Part shown: one piece after another, positions 55,273 through 64,000 of the stretch
How the letters are laid out: the number at the start of each line of letters is the position of its first letter
How positions within the stretch are numbered: the first letter of the stretch is position 1
Position numbers and translations under genes: made by a program
Source of the DNA: Sphingomonas sp. Leaf32
Lineage (GTDB): Bacteria; Pseudomonadota; Alphaproteobacteria; Sphingomonadales; Sphingomonadaceae
Direction of reading: 5' to 3'
NCBI RefSeq assembly: GCF_001421765.1
Contig: NZ_LMLA01000006.1
Coordinates: 19,483-83,482, forward strand
DNA: 64,000 nt
The notes under the pieces: generated by a model
Told to the model about the DNA's origin: nothing
The model's database searches: none
Seen by the model: only the letters and a program-made list of their open reading frames with translations

Positions 55273-56979
55273 TCAACGATACCGGTATAGCCGCAGGCGG
55301 TAGGCTTTCCGGTCCGCAGCATCGGTCGAGAACAGGCGCAGGCCCTGTCCCTGCCCCGTTTCGTCTCCGTTCAGCCGGCGACCGGTGCGCGGGGCGCCGG
55401 CAACACCGAGAAACTGTTCGTCGATACTCTCGATTCCGGCGATCGGCGCGCCTGGGCGGTCGGTCGTGAAGGACAATTGCATGTCGCCCGCACCGACTAC
55501 CGTGAACTCGTCAGGTCCGGTCTGAATGAACATCGCCGCTACCCGGCTGAGCGGATCGAGCTTGCCGTCGGGACCGGTCGCGCGCTGCACGTCGACGATA
55601 TAATCGCCGATCCGCCCGCGACCCGATCGCTGGGCGCCGCCTTCGAGGATGACGGTCGAGACCGTCCCCTTCGCCTGAGCGTCGAGGATGCGCGGGGCGA
55701 GCGGAGCGAGCAGGCCGTAGAGATGCGCCATCGCCGGATCGCCTTCGCCCGCCGCCTGCAGCCCGATGCTCGCGTCACCCTGAAGCACCACGCCCTCGCC
55801 GTCGATGCCGAAGGGGGAAAAGCCGATCGCCCCGAGCGACCCATAGCTGTAGAGCGCGTTCGCTGCACCCGAAGGACCGCCGCGCGCCTCCGGCACCAGC
55901 AGCGGATTGTCCGGCCGCGCATATTGCGACGCCCAGTTCACATAGTCCTCGAAATAGATGTCGGGAGCGAGGAAATCGAGCGAGGGCGCCCCCGCCTTGT
56001 AGATGTCGATCGCGAAGGGCAGCGGACCGCCGGAATTATACTGGCCCGGCTGGTAGTTCGGCCGGATCAGCGCTGCGTTGGTGAACATCGGCAGCGCGTA
56101 TTCGGCCTTTCCGGCCGCAGTGACCTTCTCGATAAAGGTCGCATAGTGCCAGGCCATGAACAGCGATTCCGTCGTGCCGGTGTCGCCGAAGACTTCGCGC
56201 CACGTCCCCGCCCCCCGGCCGCCGGCCCGCTCCCAGGCGGTGCGCAGTTCGGGGTGAATGCGTGTCCGCTTCGCGGCGAGCCGTTCCATCAGCACCGCCG
56301 GGACAGGGCCGGCGAACGCCGCCTCGGCGGCGGGCGAATGATCGCGTGACTGCAGAATGACCCCGACTTCGTTCTCGACCTGTACGGAGATCACCGTCTG
56401 CTGCGCACCGTCCGTGGCCTTCAGATAGCGCATCAGCCGGGCAAATGCCCGTGCATCCGCATCGCGCGCCGCGTCGGAAAAGGCCGACAGCCGCTCGGTG
56501 CCGCGCCCATCGGCGGTCAGCACGCGTGCGAAACGGGTCTGGTCCTGCTTCACCCAGGCAGGGACGTAGCTGGAGTACGTGTTCTTCCAGGCGCCGAACC
56601 AGAGCAGCACGACCTTCAAGTCGTGCGCGCGGGCGCCGCGCAACAGCCCGTCGAGCAGCGTGAAATCGAACTGCCCCTCGACGGGCTCGATCGTCTCCCA
56701 TGCGATGGGCACCAGCACCGTGTTGAGATTCATCGCTTTCAGCTTCGGCCAGATCGGCGCCATGTACGCGAGGTCGCTGCTGCTCGAATTATGGATCTCC
56801 CCGCCCAGGATGAGGAACGGCTTGCCCTGAACCATGAGCTGTGTGGCTTTCCCGCGCTGTTCGAGGCGCGGCACCGCCGGATCGCGCGTCTGCGCGGCGG
56901 CGGCGACCGGCGAGAGGCAGGAGAGCAGCGCGGTTATCAAGAAAAGCAGGCGCATTGGCATTTCCGATCGCGAGAACAT
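55273..56979 (-). CDS. GH35 beta-galactosidase (DUF5597 type)
   Basis: Exported glycosidase of 568 aa. Sec signal (MRLLFLITALLSCLSPVAAAAQ) then a (beta/alpha)8 barrel: GGEIHNSSSSDLAYM, LNTVLVPIAWETIEPVEGQFDF, acid/base Glu in VQVENEVG and nucleophile Glu in LLVPEARGG. The C-terminal domain resembles DUF5597. It would cut terminal beta-galactose from a glycan imported or captured by the TBDR encoded 80 bases upstream, with which it shares an operon. ATG codons at 56961 and 56955 are alternative starts. Confidence 0.9.
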   Translation of the reverse strand: MFSRSEMPMRLLFLITALLSCLSPVAAAAQTRDPAVPRLEQRGKATQLMVQGKPFLILGGEIHNSSSSDLAYMAPIWPKLKAMNLNTVLVPIAWETIEPVEGQFDFTLLDGLLRGARAHDLKVVLLWFGAWKNTYSSYVPAWVKQDQTRFARVLTADGRGTERLSAFSDAARDADARAFARLMRYLKATDGAQQTVISVQVENEVGVILQSRDHSPAAEAAFAGPVPAVLMERLAAKRTRIHPELRTAWERAGGRGAGTWREVFGDTGTTESLFMAWHYATFIEKVTAAGKAEYALPMFTNAALIRPNYQPGQYNSGGPLPFAIDIYKAGAPSLDFLAPDIYFEDYVNWASQYARPDNPLLVPEARGGPSGAANALYSYGSLGAIGFSPFGIDGEGVVLQGDASIGLQAAGEGDPAMAHLYGLLAPLAPRILDAQAKGTVSTVILEGGAQRSGRGRIGDYIVDVQRATGPDGKLDPLSRVAAMFIQTGPDEFTVVGAGDMQLSFTTDRPGAPIAGIESIDEQFLGVAGAPRTGRRLNGDETGQGQGLRLFSTDAADRKAYRLRLYRYR

Positions 56980-57003
56980 GGTCCCACCACCCCTTAAAGA
57001 AGT

Positions 57004-57026
57004 GGGCCGGTCGTCAAGACCGGCCC
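57004..57026 (-). terminator. Hairpin between the TBDR and GH35 genes
   Basis: GGGCCGGTC and GACCGGCCC form a perfect 9-bp stem with a 5-base loop in the 80-bp gap. On the minus strand only a weak T-rich run (CTTCTTT) follows, so it may act as a partial terminator or protect the upstream TBDR message from decay. Confidence 0.55.
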
Positions 57027-57059
57027 GAGTATGCCTTCGGGGAGGGAAGGAAAGCAGCT

Positions 57060-60000
57060 TCAGAAGCGGCCGCGAATACCGACCAGCAGCGTCCGGCCCG
57101 GGTTGTATTCGTTGAAGGTCGCGTTCGGGAACTGAAAGTAGCTCGACTGGGCTTCCTTGGTGATGTTGATGACGTTGACCACCAGGGTCGGCAGATAGTC
57201 GTTGCCGAGGATCTTGCCGAGGTCGACATTGCCCGAGAAATCGAGCTGGCCGTAGCTGCGCCCGAAGATCGCCGCATTGGTGATGCCGTTCTGGTTCAGC
57301 CCCGACTGCTGCGACCCTTCGTTATAGGTATAGGTCAGTCGTGCCGACAGGCCATTGCCTTCGTAATAGCCGGTCAGCGTATAGGTGGTGGGAGCGACGC
57401 CCAGCGCGATCGCCGGCGCGCCGGTGCCTTCGCCCTTCTGGTCGATCAGCGTCAGGTTGCCCTGCACGCCGAACCCTTCGACACCGATATAACGCGTCAG
57501 GAAATCGAGCGGCTGGGTGATCTGGAACTCCAGCCCGTTGACCTTCAGCTTGCCGTTGGCGTTCACCTGCTGCTGGATCTGGATCGGCACCGCTTCGGGG
57601 GCAATGCCCGACGGACGCGCCCGGTCGAGCAGCGCCTGTTGCTGCGCCTGGGTCAGCGAGGAGAAGGTGATTCCGAACGGCTCGAGCGTCGAGAACGGCA
57701 CGGTGGTCACGCCGTTGATGGTGAAGCCGGTGATCGACTTGCGGAACGCCGCGAACGCGATGACGCCTTCGCCGCCGGTATAATATTCGAAGCCGAGGTC
57801 GATATTGTCCGAGATATACGGATTGAGCGCGTTGTTGCCGAGCGTGCCGACGTCCGCCGATGGCTGGATGAAGCTGGCACCGGGCAGCAGCTGGTTCGGA
57901 TCGGGCCGTGTCATCGTCCGCGAGATCGAACCGCGCGCCACCGCCTTGCGCCCGAAGCTGTAGGCGATGCTCGCCGAGGGCAGAAAGTTGGAATAGAGCC
58001 TGTTCGTCTCGGTGAAGTTGATGATCGGGGCGTAGCACGACCCGTCGAGCGCGAAGGTCGGGCTGGTGCCCGGGCAGGTCACGCCGCCCCGCGTGTTGAG
58101 CGGATTGGGGATGGTCGTCCGACCGCCGACAATCTGTTCGGTGCGGACATAGCGCACGCCGCCGTTCAGCCGCAGCGTGTCCTCGTCGCCGATATCGAAC
58201 ACGCCGTTCATCTCGACGAAGGTGCCGGTCACCTTTTCGCGGATCAGGCCGCCGTTCGCACCGCTGCTGCCCGACCCCGTTTCAGTCGCGCCGGCCAGCA
58301 GTGCGTCATAGCCGGTCGCGGCCTTCACCTTGTTCCAGTCCACGGTGACATAGCCATTGTCGCCGGGCAGCAGGAACGACGGCACGGCGGCGGTCGGGAT
58401 CAGCGAACCGCGATAGATCAGCGGCGCGCCGCCCAGCGTCGCCGCGGTGCCGTAGGCCGGATAGGTCGGATAGCCCGCCGGCGCGACCGTGCCGGGCAGG
58501 TTCGCGCCGTCGCATATCGGCTGGCGGTTCGGGCCGGGCAGCACGACGCTGGGGTTGTTGCCGCAGATCGCGGCCTGCCACGGAATGGTGTTGTCGAACG
58601 GGGTGATCCGGCGTTTGGTGTCGTCATAAGCGCCGCCGACGCGGACGCTGAACTTCGCCTCGTCGCCGAACAACAGGCTGCCGCGCACGCCCTTCGTCTC
58701 GGTCGCGCGCTCCTCGCCGTTCAGGTTGACGCGACCGCCGCCGGCCCAGCCGAAGTTGCGCGGATCGTTCAGGTCGATGTTGGTGGTAATCGATGGGATG
58801 CCGCCGTCATTGTTGTAGGTGACGGTCGTGCCGCTGCTGGGCGGCGTGATGACTAGGAAGGTCGGGCTTTCGCGGCGGAAATTACTCTTGGTATAGTTCG
58901 CCTGGAAATCGCCCTTGATGAAGTCGTTGACGACGAACTCAACACCGGGGTTCACGCCCCAATAGTCCTGCGTGTCCTTGTAGGGACGATATTCGAGGAA
59001 GAACTGCGCGTTGGCATAGGTGCCACCGGTGACGGTGCAGCCGGCCGAGCAGCCAGTCTGATCGTAGGTGGAGTTGAGCGGGATCGCAGCGCCGTTGCGC
59101 ACCGCCCAGTTCATCGCGGTCCGGGTGAACTCGGTATCGCGCTTTGCGTACATCCCGTCGACATAGAAGTGCAGCGCGTCGCTCGGCCGCCATTCGAGGC
59201 TGACGAGGCCGTTATAGCGGGTGCGTTCGCCGATTTCAGTGCGCGGCCGGCCAAGACGCGGCAGGATGCCGTTGTCGATCTGTTCGATCGTCGCGCCGGG
59301 ATTGTTACGCAGCAGGAACGCCTGATCGATGACGGTCCCGGGAACAAGACCGTTGCCGGCATTGGCCGGCACCGTACCCGGAATGGTGAAATTGCCGCCG
59401 CCGGTCGCGTTGCGGGTCGCGCTGCTGCTCTGCGCCGCGGTCAGGTTCGGGTTGGTCCAGCCGACCGTCTCGAACCCGTCGACGCGGAACTGGTTCTTGA
59501 CCGCCGCACCGCCGACCAAGATGCCGAAGTCGCCGAAAGTCGCGCTGGCGAGCACATGGCCGCGATAGCCCCATTTGTCGGCGGTGCTGACCTTCGACCC
59601 TTGCAGGCCATAGCTGACATACGGCTTGGGATTGTCGAAGGGCCGGGCCGAACGCAGGTTGACGGTGCCGGCGGCGCCACCCTCGATCTGGCTGGCGGTC
59701 GGCGACTTGCTGACCGTCAGCTGGGTGAACAATTCGGTCGGGATCAGATCGAGATCGACCTCACGGTTCGTGCTCTGCGCATCGAAGCGGACCGAGGCGA
59801 TCGCAACCGGTGCGCCGTTGAGCAGCACGCGCGTGAAGTTGGTGCCGAGGCCGCGGATCGCGACGTTGGCGCCTTCGCCGGTGACCTCGCGGCTGATCGT
59901 CACGCCGGGAATGCGGTTGACCGATTCGGCGATGTTGGTGTCGGGGAACTTGCCGATATCCTCGGCGAAGATCGTGTCGGTGAAGCCGATCGAGTTGCGC

Positions 60001-60293
60001 TTGGCATTCGTCTGGCTGGTCAGCGACGCGCGATAGCCGGTGACGACGATGTCTTCGTTGCCGGCGGCAGAGGCATCGGCGGGTTCCTGCCCGGACCCGT
60101 CCGTCCCGGTCGGCGCGGTGTTGCCTGCACCGTCCTGCGTTGGGACCGTCTGCCCCTGGCCTTGCGAGGATGCGGTGGGCGCGGCCGTACCGGTCTGGGC
60201 CATTGCGGGCGACGCGGCGGTCGCGATCAGCAGGAAAGCGGTCGATGCGCGGAGTTCGCGCAGGAAGACGTCGCGAGACATACCCTTTTTCAT
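57060..60293 (-). CDS. Large TonB-dependent receptor, galactoside locus
   Basis: Outer-membrane receptor of 1077 aa. Sec signal (STAFLLIATAASPAMAQ), a Gln/Thr/Gly-rich linker, TonB box DIVVTGYRASL, plug with IGKFPDTNIAESVNRIPGVTIS and NVAIRGLGTNFTRVLLNGAP, and a long barrel ending in LVGIRGRF. It belongs to the carbohydrate-type receptors. The downstream GH35 gene and the upstream GntR regulator suggest a beta-galactoside-containing ligand. ATG at 60293 touches AGGAG; the Met four codons on (60281) may be the true start. Confidence 0.92.
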   Translation of the reverse strand: MKKGMSRDVFLRELRASTAFLLIATAASPAMAQTGTAAPTASSQGQGQTVPTQDGAGNTAPTGTDGSGQEPADASAAGNEDIVVTGYRASLTSQTNAKRNSIGFTDTIFAEDIGKFPDTNIAESVNRIPGVTISREVTGEGANVAIRGLGTNFTRVLLNGAPVAIASVRFDAQSTNREVDLDLIPTELFTQLTVSKSPTASQIEGGAAGTVNLRSARPFDNPKPYVSYGLQGSKVSTADKWGYRGHVLASATFGDFGILVGGAAVKNQFRVDGFETVGWTNPNLTAAQSSSATRNATGGGNFTIPGTVPANAGNGLVPGTVIDQAFLLRNNPGATIEQIDNGILPRLGRPRTEIGERTRYNGLVSLEWRPSDALHFYVDGMYAKRDTEFTRTAMNWAVRNGAAIPLNSTYDQTGCSAGCTVTGGTYANAQFFLEYRPYKDTQDYWGVNPGVEFVVNDFIKGDFQANYTKSNFRRESPTFLVITPPSSGTTVTYNNDGGIPSITTNIDLNDPRNFGWAGGGRVNLNGEERATETKGVRGSLLFGDEAKFSVRVGGAYDDTKRRITPFDNTIPWQAAICGNNPSVVLPGPNRQPICDGANLPGTVAPAGYPTYPAYGTAATLGGAPLIYRGSLIPTAAVPSFLLPGDNGYVTVDWNKVKAATGYDALLAGATETGSGSSGANGGLIREKVTGTFVEMNGVFDIGDEDTLRLNGGVRYVRTEQIVGGRTTIPNPLNTRGGVTCPGTSPTFALDGSCYAPIINFTETNRLYSNFLPSASIAYSFGRKAVARGSISRTMTRPDPNQLLPGASFIQPSADVGTLGNNALNPYISDNIDLGFEYYTGGEGVIAFAAFRKSITGFTINGVTTVPFSTLEPFGITFSSLTQAQQQALLDRARPSGIAPEAVPIQIQQQVNANGKLKVNGLEFQITQPLDFLTRYIGVEGFGVQGNLTLIDQKGEGTGAPAIALGVAPTTYTLTGYYEGNGLSARLTYTYNEGSQQSGLNQNGITNAAIFGRSYGQLDFSGNVDLGKILGNDYLPTLVVNVINITKEAQSSYFQFPNATFNEYNPGRTLLVGIRGRF

Positions 60294-60336
60294 CTCCTAT
60301 GCCGGCTCACTCCCGGAGCCGTGCCTTGATGAATTA

Positions 60337-60350
60337 TGGTAGCGGTAACG
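60337..60350. promoter_or_regulatory. LacI-type operator-like site upstream of the TBDR
   Basis: TGGTAGCGGTAACG closely resembles LacI-family operators of Caulobacter/sphingomonad carbohydrate genes (form TGGTAGCGCTAACA). It lies about 45 bases before the TBDR start. A TTGACA (minus strand) lies just upstream of it, so a bound repressor would cover the promoter. Confidence 0.55.
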
Positions 60351-60384
60351 TATTTGCTGTCAACAAATTTGTCTGGCTAATTTG

Positions 60385-61125
60385 TCAGGCCAATTTGGCG
60401 AGCATCCGCCCACGCAGTTCGGAGCTTCGCTGGCGCACAGCGGCGAGTTCGTCGCTTTCGGTTTTGGCCAGAAGATGATCGATGACAGCGTCAAGATGAT
60501 CCCGCATCGCCTGTCGGGCATGATCCGGGTCTCTTGCGCGCAGGGCGTCGAACACGGTGCGATGCTCCGTCAGGCGCAACAACTCGTCGCCACCACGTGC
60601 CCGCAGGTGGATTGTGCGTGCCAGCGGACAGCGGTCGCGCATGTTCCACAGATCGGTGACGACGCTCACCATCGCGGCGTTGCCGGTCGCCTTGGCGATG
60701 CAGAGATGAAAATCCCGATCCGCCCGTTCGATGGCTGCGACGTCCTCTTGCGTCATCACCTCCAACAATGCCGCAAGCTCGGCGAGTTCCTCGGCCGTGA
60801 TCCGTTGCGCCGCCAGCGCTGCCACCTCCGCCTCGATGCTCCGCCGCGCCTCGAGTAACTCGAATGCGCCGATATCTAGCGTGGCGCCCCGGCCCTTCAA
60901 TGCCGATGGCGCAACGACGTAGATACCCGAACCCTTCCGGATCTCGACGACACCCATGATTTCGAGTGCGACCATCGCCTCGCGTACGGTGGCCCTGCTT
61001 ACTGCAAGACTCTCGGCCAGATCGCGCTCGGTTGGCAGGCGAGCACCGATAGGAAAGGTGCCGGCATTCATTTGCGCCACAGCGAAGTCGATCACGCGCC
61101 GATAGAGTTTTTCAGGCTGGGCCAT
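60385..61125 (-). CDS. GntR-family (FCD) transcriptional regulator
   Basis: FadR-subfamily GntR regulator, 246 aa. N-terminal winged HTH (LPTERDLAESLAVSRATVREAMVALEIMG) and an all-helical FCD effector domain with the metal/ligand residues in RADRDFHLCIAKATGN and LTEHRTVFDALRARD. FCD members typically sense sugar acids or other small organic acids. It lies 90 bases upstream of the TBDR on the same strand and probably regulates the TBDR-GH35 genes. Confidence 0.9.
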   Translation of the reverse strand: MAQPEKLYRRVIDFAVAQMNAGTFPIGARLPTERDLAESLAVSRATVREAMVALEIMGVVEIRKGSGIYVVAPSALKGRGATLDIGAFELLEARRSIEAEVAALAAQRITAEELAELAALLEVMTQEDVAAIERADRDFHLCIAKATGNAAMVSVVTDLWNMRDRCPLARTIHLRARGGDELLRLTEHRTVFDALRARDPDHARQAMRDHLDAVIDHLLAKTESDELAAVRQRSSELRGRMLAKLA

Positions 61126-61763
61126 GTTTTTCCCTCTTGTGAACGAGCGACTAGCACGACGGGGGACAAGCGCTAATCCAATTTCGGTTCGATCGATCGG
61201 TTCGGACTGATACTTGCCGGCTTTCGAGAAACCTCGGGGCCGATCAGGAGTACGCGGAACTGCCTACGAACTCCATTCGATAACGGGCTTAGTGATCTGC
61301 CCCTTTTAGGCATCGTGGACAAAGGATATCCCTCAAACACGCCCGTCGTCGCTTAGCGACGGTAGCGGCGGAACATACCATTCCACTTCCCATATGCTAT
61401 CTGGTCTTTGCACGCGGTTGCGTTATTGCTTCGCGTGCTGCGCTCCGGTGCTGGTTGATCGATGAATCGGGTTGCTAGGCGACATTGGTGAGGGGCACCT
61501 CTTCCGCCAAAGCGGCGTGCCACCAGCGCTGGCACGGTTCTATTTATTACAGATCTCAATGGCCTGGGACCTATGAAGGCGCCTTTAGGCCCGCCAAACG
61601 CTGATCCATCCTCGGCATCGTCCAGCATCACTAAACCTGCAGGCGGCCCCACTGATCGTCGCGTGTTAAATTTGGCGCGATTGTCTCCGCATCCCGGTTC
61701 TCGTAGTCGCGATAAGCTGCGCGCGCGATGCGCACCACCACCCCTCGCTTGGAAAGATCGACA
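61126..61763. other. Intergenic region with hairpin repeat
   Basis: About 640 bases between the divergent GntR and DUF2252 genes. It contains the second copy of the hairpin repeat (61496-61566). No gene is supported; a long minus-strand ORF crossing this region is antisense to DUF2252. Confidence 0.45.
61496..61566. repeat. Dispersed hairpin repeat, copy 2
   Basis: Partner of 15049-15118. The hairpin arms are CGTGCCA (61516-61522) and TGGCACG (61530-61536). Relative to copy 1, position 4 of the left arm changes A to G and its partner in the right arm T to C, keeping the pair. Confidence 0.7.
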
Positions 61764-62951
61764 ATGGCTGTGGCCCCCGACGAACGCTCGGCCGTCCTGA
61801 CGCGAACGCGTACCCTGAAGATGGCGCGGTCGGTCCACGCCTACGTCCGCGGTAACACAGCACAGTTCTACGAATGGCTTGAAGCATCCCCGATCGCCGC
61901 GAGCATTCCGGCTGGACCGGCGGTATGGATTTGTGGCGATTGCCACCTTGGGAATCTCGGGCCGGTGGCCGATGCCGATCACCGTGTCGATATCCAGATC
62001 CGCGATCTGGATCAGACCGTGATCGCCAATCCCGCCTACGACCTGATCCGGTTGGGCCTGTCGCTGGAAACCGCGGCGCGCAGTTCGGATCTGCCGGGCG
62101 TCACGACCGCAAAGATGGTCGAGGCGATGATCGATGGATATCTCCGGGCATTGACTCCAAGCGTAGAGGACGACCCGCGCGAACCCGATGTCGTACGGTC
62201 GGTCCGGCGCAAGGCAATCGGCCGGCGGTGGCGGCACCTCGCCAAGGATCGACTGGAAGATGTCGAACCGAGCATCCCCCACAACAAGCGTTTCTGGAAG
62301 CTCGATCGCGCCGAGAGGGACGCCATCGTCGCACTGTTCGCCGACGAGATGGTCCGCGCTCGGAGCCTTGAACTGGCTGGCGTGGCAGGCAAGGGACGGC
62401 TTCGCGTCATCGACGCCGCATATTGGCGAAAAGGGTGCAGCTCGCTCGGACGCCTTCGCTTCGCTGTCCTCATCGGCGTTTCGGACGGAAAGGCGAAGGA
62501 GGAACGCTTGGCGCTGGTCGACATCAAGGAGGCGGTTCCTTCTGTCGTACCGACCACTCAGAAAGGAGCCATGCCGCAGGACCCCGCCGAGCGGGTGCTC
62601 GCGGGCGCCAAGGCCCTGTCGCCCAACCTCGGGCATCGGATGATCGCGGCAAGGCTTTTGGACAGGCCCGTCATCCTGCGCGAACTGGCACCGCAGGATC
62701 TGAAGATCGAGGTCGATCAATTCAGCCGCAAGGAAGCGATCGCCGCTGCTTCTTATCTGTCGTTCGTCGTCGGCGAGGCGCACGCCCGGCAATTGAGCGA
62801 CAGCACCAGATTGGCATGGCGCGACACGCTGGCCGCGCGTGATGGCGACCTCGATGCCCCGTCGTGGCTATGGCAATCCATCGTCGCCATGGCGGGAGCG
62901 CACGAGGTCGGATATCTCGAACATAGCCGCCGCTTCGCTCTGAACGGATAA
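61764..62951 (+). CDS. DUF2252 family protein
   Basis: Protein of 395 aa from the DUF2252 family, distantly similar to aminoglycoside-phosphotransferase/kinase folds; no biochemical role established. Family landmarks are KMARSVHAYVRGNTAQFYEW, WICGDCHLGNLGPV, IRDLDQTVIANPAYDLIRLGLSL and a C-terminal RELAPQDLKIEVD / VVGEAHARQLSD segment. The ATG at 61764 has GGAAAG upstream; an ATG 12 codons earlier has none. It stands alone between regulators. Confidence 0.85.
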   Translation: MAVAPDERSAVLTRTRTLKMARSVHAYVRGNTAQFYEWLEASPIAASIPAGPAVWICGDCHLGNLGPVADADHRVDIQIRDLDQTVIANPAYDLIRLGLSLETAARSSDLPGVTTAKMVEAMIDGYLRALTPSVEDDPREPDVVRSVRRKAIGRRWRHLAKDRLEDVEPSIPHNKRFWKLDRAERDAIVALFADEMVRARSLELAGVAGKGRLRVIDAAYWRKGCSSLGRLRFAVLIGVSDGKAKEERLALVDIKEAVPSVVPTTQKGAMPQDPAERVLAGAKALSPNLGHRMIAARLLDRPVILRELAPQDLKIEVDQFSRKEAIAAASYLSFVVGEAHARQLSDSTRLAWRDTLAARDGDLDAPSWLWQSIVAMAGAHEVGYLEHSRRFALNG

Positions 62952-63038
62952 CATTCCTGTTGAGCAAAAGCGGGGGTGAGTGGTCACTACACAGAGCGGT
63001 GATTACCCTATGTGCGGACATGCGCGGCGTGTTGTCGG

Positions 63039-63902
63039 CTACTTTTCCGCCGTTCGATACCGCAGCACGTCCAGCATTAGCCTGAACGCGGTGGAAGGCT
63101 GTCGGCGGCTAGGATAATAGAGATAGTAGCCGTCGAACGGCTCACACCAGTCGTCCAATACCCGGACAAGCGAGCCATCCGCGAAGTGACGGGTCACATG
63201 GCCTTCGATCGTGAACGCGATACCACGTCCAGCCAGCGCCGCCGCGATGATCAGGTCAGGATCGTTGAAGACGAGTTGACCTTCTGTCTTGACCTTCAAT
63301 TCCTTGCCGTCGCGTTCGAACTCCCACGCATATAATCCGCCCGACGTAGCCATGCGCAGGCCGATGCAATTGTGATTGGCGAGATCGTACGGGGTATGCG
63401 GTGTCCCGTGCTGTTTCAAATAGCTTGGTGCAGCGAACGCGGCCATGCGTAGCCTCGGACTGATCGGCATCGCGATCATATCCTGCTCCAGTCGCTCGCC
63501 CAACCGCACACCGGCGTCATACTTGCCACTCACGATGTCGACGAGACCGCTATCGATGCTGATCTCGACATTGATGTCGGGATTTTCGGCAGTTAGTCGA
63601 TCGATGACCGGCCATAGCGCTGCTCGCGCCGCATGTGCGCTGGAGGTAATTCGGACGGTTCCAGCAGGTCGTTCGCGCAGTTCGGTCAGCGACGCGAGCT
63701 TGTCGTCAATCTCATTGAAGGCAGGCCGCAATGTTTCGATCAGCCGTTCGCCGGCCTCGGTGGGCGCGACACTTCTTGTGGTCCGCGTCAACAGCCGCAG
63801 ACCCAGTTTCGCCTCCAGGCGGCGCATCGTGTGACTGAGCGCCGACTGTGAAATGCCGAGTTTTGCCGCCGCCCTGGTAAAGCTGCGCTCTTCCGCGACA
63901 GC
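63039..63902 (-). pseudogene. LysR-family regulator cut at its 5' end by an IS
   Basis: Effector domain and most of the HTH are intact: AVAEERSFTRAAAKLGISQ, SALSHTMRRLEAKLGLRLL, then a normal LysR C-domain ending RYRTAEK. The first 10-15 residues and start codon are missing: the IS427-like end at 63905 replaces them, and a stop codon precedes the remaining frame. Translation from the next ATG (63827) would lack most of the DNA-binding domain. Probably non-functional. Confidence 0.8.
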
Positions 63903-63904
63903 TA

Positions 63905-64000
63905 GGCTCAGGACTCATTGATTGAGCCAGAAGATGAAGGTGGCGGCGAATGCGATGGCGGACAGGAAGGTGTGTGCGCATCGATCGTATCGGGTGTGAA
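63905..64000 (-). mobile_element. 3' end of an IS5-family (IS427-like) element, runs off window
   Basis: The minus strand encodes a transposase C-terminus (YDRCAHTFLSAIAFAATFIFWLNQ, stop at about 63918) followed by GAGTCCTGAGCC, a terminal-repeat end like that of 27058-27865. A TA (63903-63904) at the junction fits the group's target duplication. The rest of the element lies beyond position 64000. Confidence 0.82.

Noticed and set aside
56841..58856. 671-codon plus-strand ORF
   Set aside because: It is antisense to the GH35 and TBDR genes, Arg/Gly/Asp-rich without motifs, and arises from GC-rich codon structure of the real genes.
61353..62792. 479-codon minus-strand ORF
   Set aside because: Mostly antisense of the DUF2252 gene; only the part over the hairpin repeat resembles another ORF in the window, because the repeat itself is shared.
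1..64000. CRISPR array
   Set aside because: No regularly spaced short direct repeats were noticed anywhere, and no cas-like protein is encoded.

Overview
The window looks like chromosomal DNA from a sphingomonad-type alphaproteobacterium. It is GC-rich, carries several very large TonB-dependent receptors (TBDRs), NodT-type efflux lipoproteins, GH95/GH35 glycosidases and sphingomonad-style insertion sequences. This is an inference from gene content and codon use; no rRNA or tRNA gene is present to confirm it.

Layout, left to right. (1) 5-1735: SorAB-like periplasmic sulfite dehydrogenase (molybdoenzyme plus cytochrome c). (2) 1815-9371: metal-resistance block. A MerR regulator diverges from a tightly coupled CDF / outer-membrane factor / membrane-fusion / heavy-metal RND operon, followed by a tiny Cys-pair protein and a small Cys-containing protein. 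(3) 9600-14386: a short tyrosine recombinase, a VOC protein and a two-gene DUF4297-type nuclease + HerA ATPase module, which is the best candidate for an anti-phage defence system here. (4) 14387-17157: repeat-rich DNA carrying a complete IS3-family element with 25-bp inverted repeats and a CAG target duplication. (5) 17194-26926: sugar-acid locus with a TBDR, an ACS-type MFS transporter, an uncharacterised secreted 612-aa protein, a carboxylesterase, a LysR regulator and a KdgD-like dehydratase. A decayed IS427-group element follows at 27058-27865.

(6) 28321-31530: four genes coupled by ATGA overlaps (GT2, acyl-CoA dehydrogenase-like, PIG-L deacetylase, NodS-like methyltransferase), probably making an unidentified glycoconjugate. 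(7) 31599-34179: SRPBCC / Zn-alcohol dehydrogenase / SDR stress-type operon. (8) 34469-36934: GH95 alpha-fucosidase. (9) 37108-38566: two broken genes, a frameshifted cupin and the C-terminal 40% of a PaoC-like molybdoenzyme. (10) 38583-45724: five overlapping genes (TBDR, binding lipoprotein, FecCD permease, ATPase, second TBDR) forming a metal-chelate uptake system whose left edge abuts the truncated paoC.

(11) 46176-52620: RND permease and fusion protein, TetR regulator, and a divergent NodT-type outer-membrane factor. (12) 53244-54995: secreted protein of unknown function. (13) 55273-61125: galactoside locus (GntR, TBDR, GH35 beta-galactosidase) with a LacI-type operator-like site before the TBDR. 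(14) 61764-62951: DUF2252 protein. (15) 63039-64000: LysR gene whose start has been removed by an IS427-like element that runs off the window.

Functionally the window is mostly accessory: metal and drug efflux, defence, scavenging of carbohydrates and metal chelates, and mobile-element traffic. No tRNA, rRNA, CRISPR array or replication origin was found.
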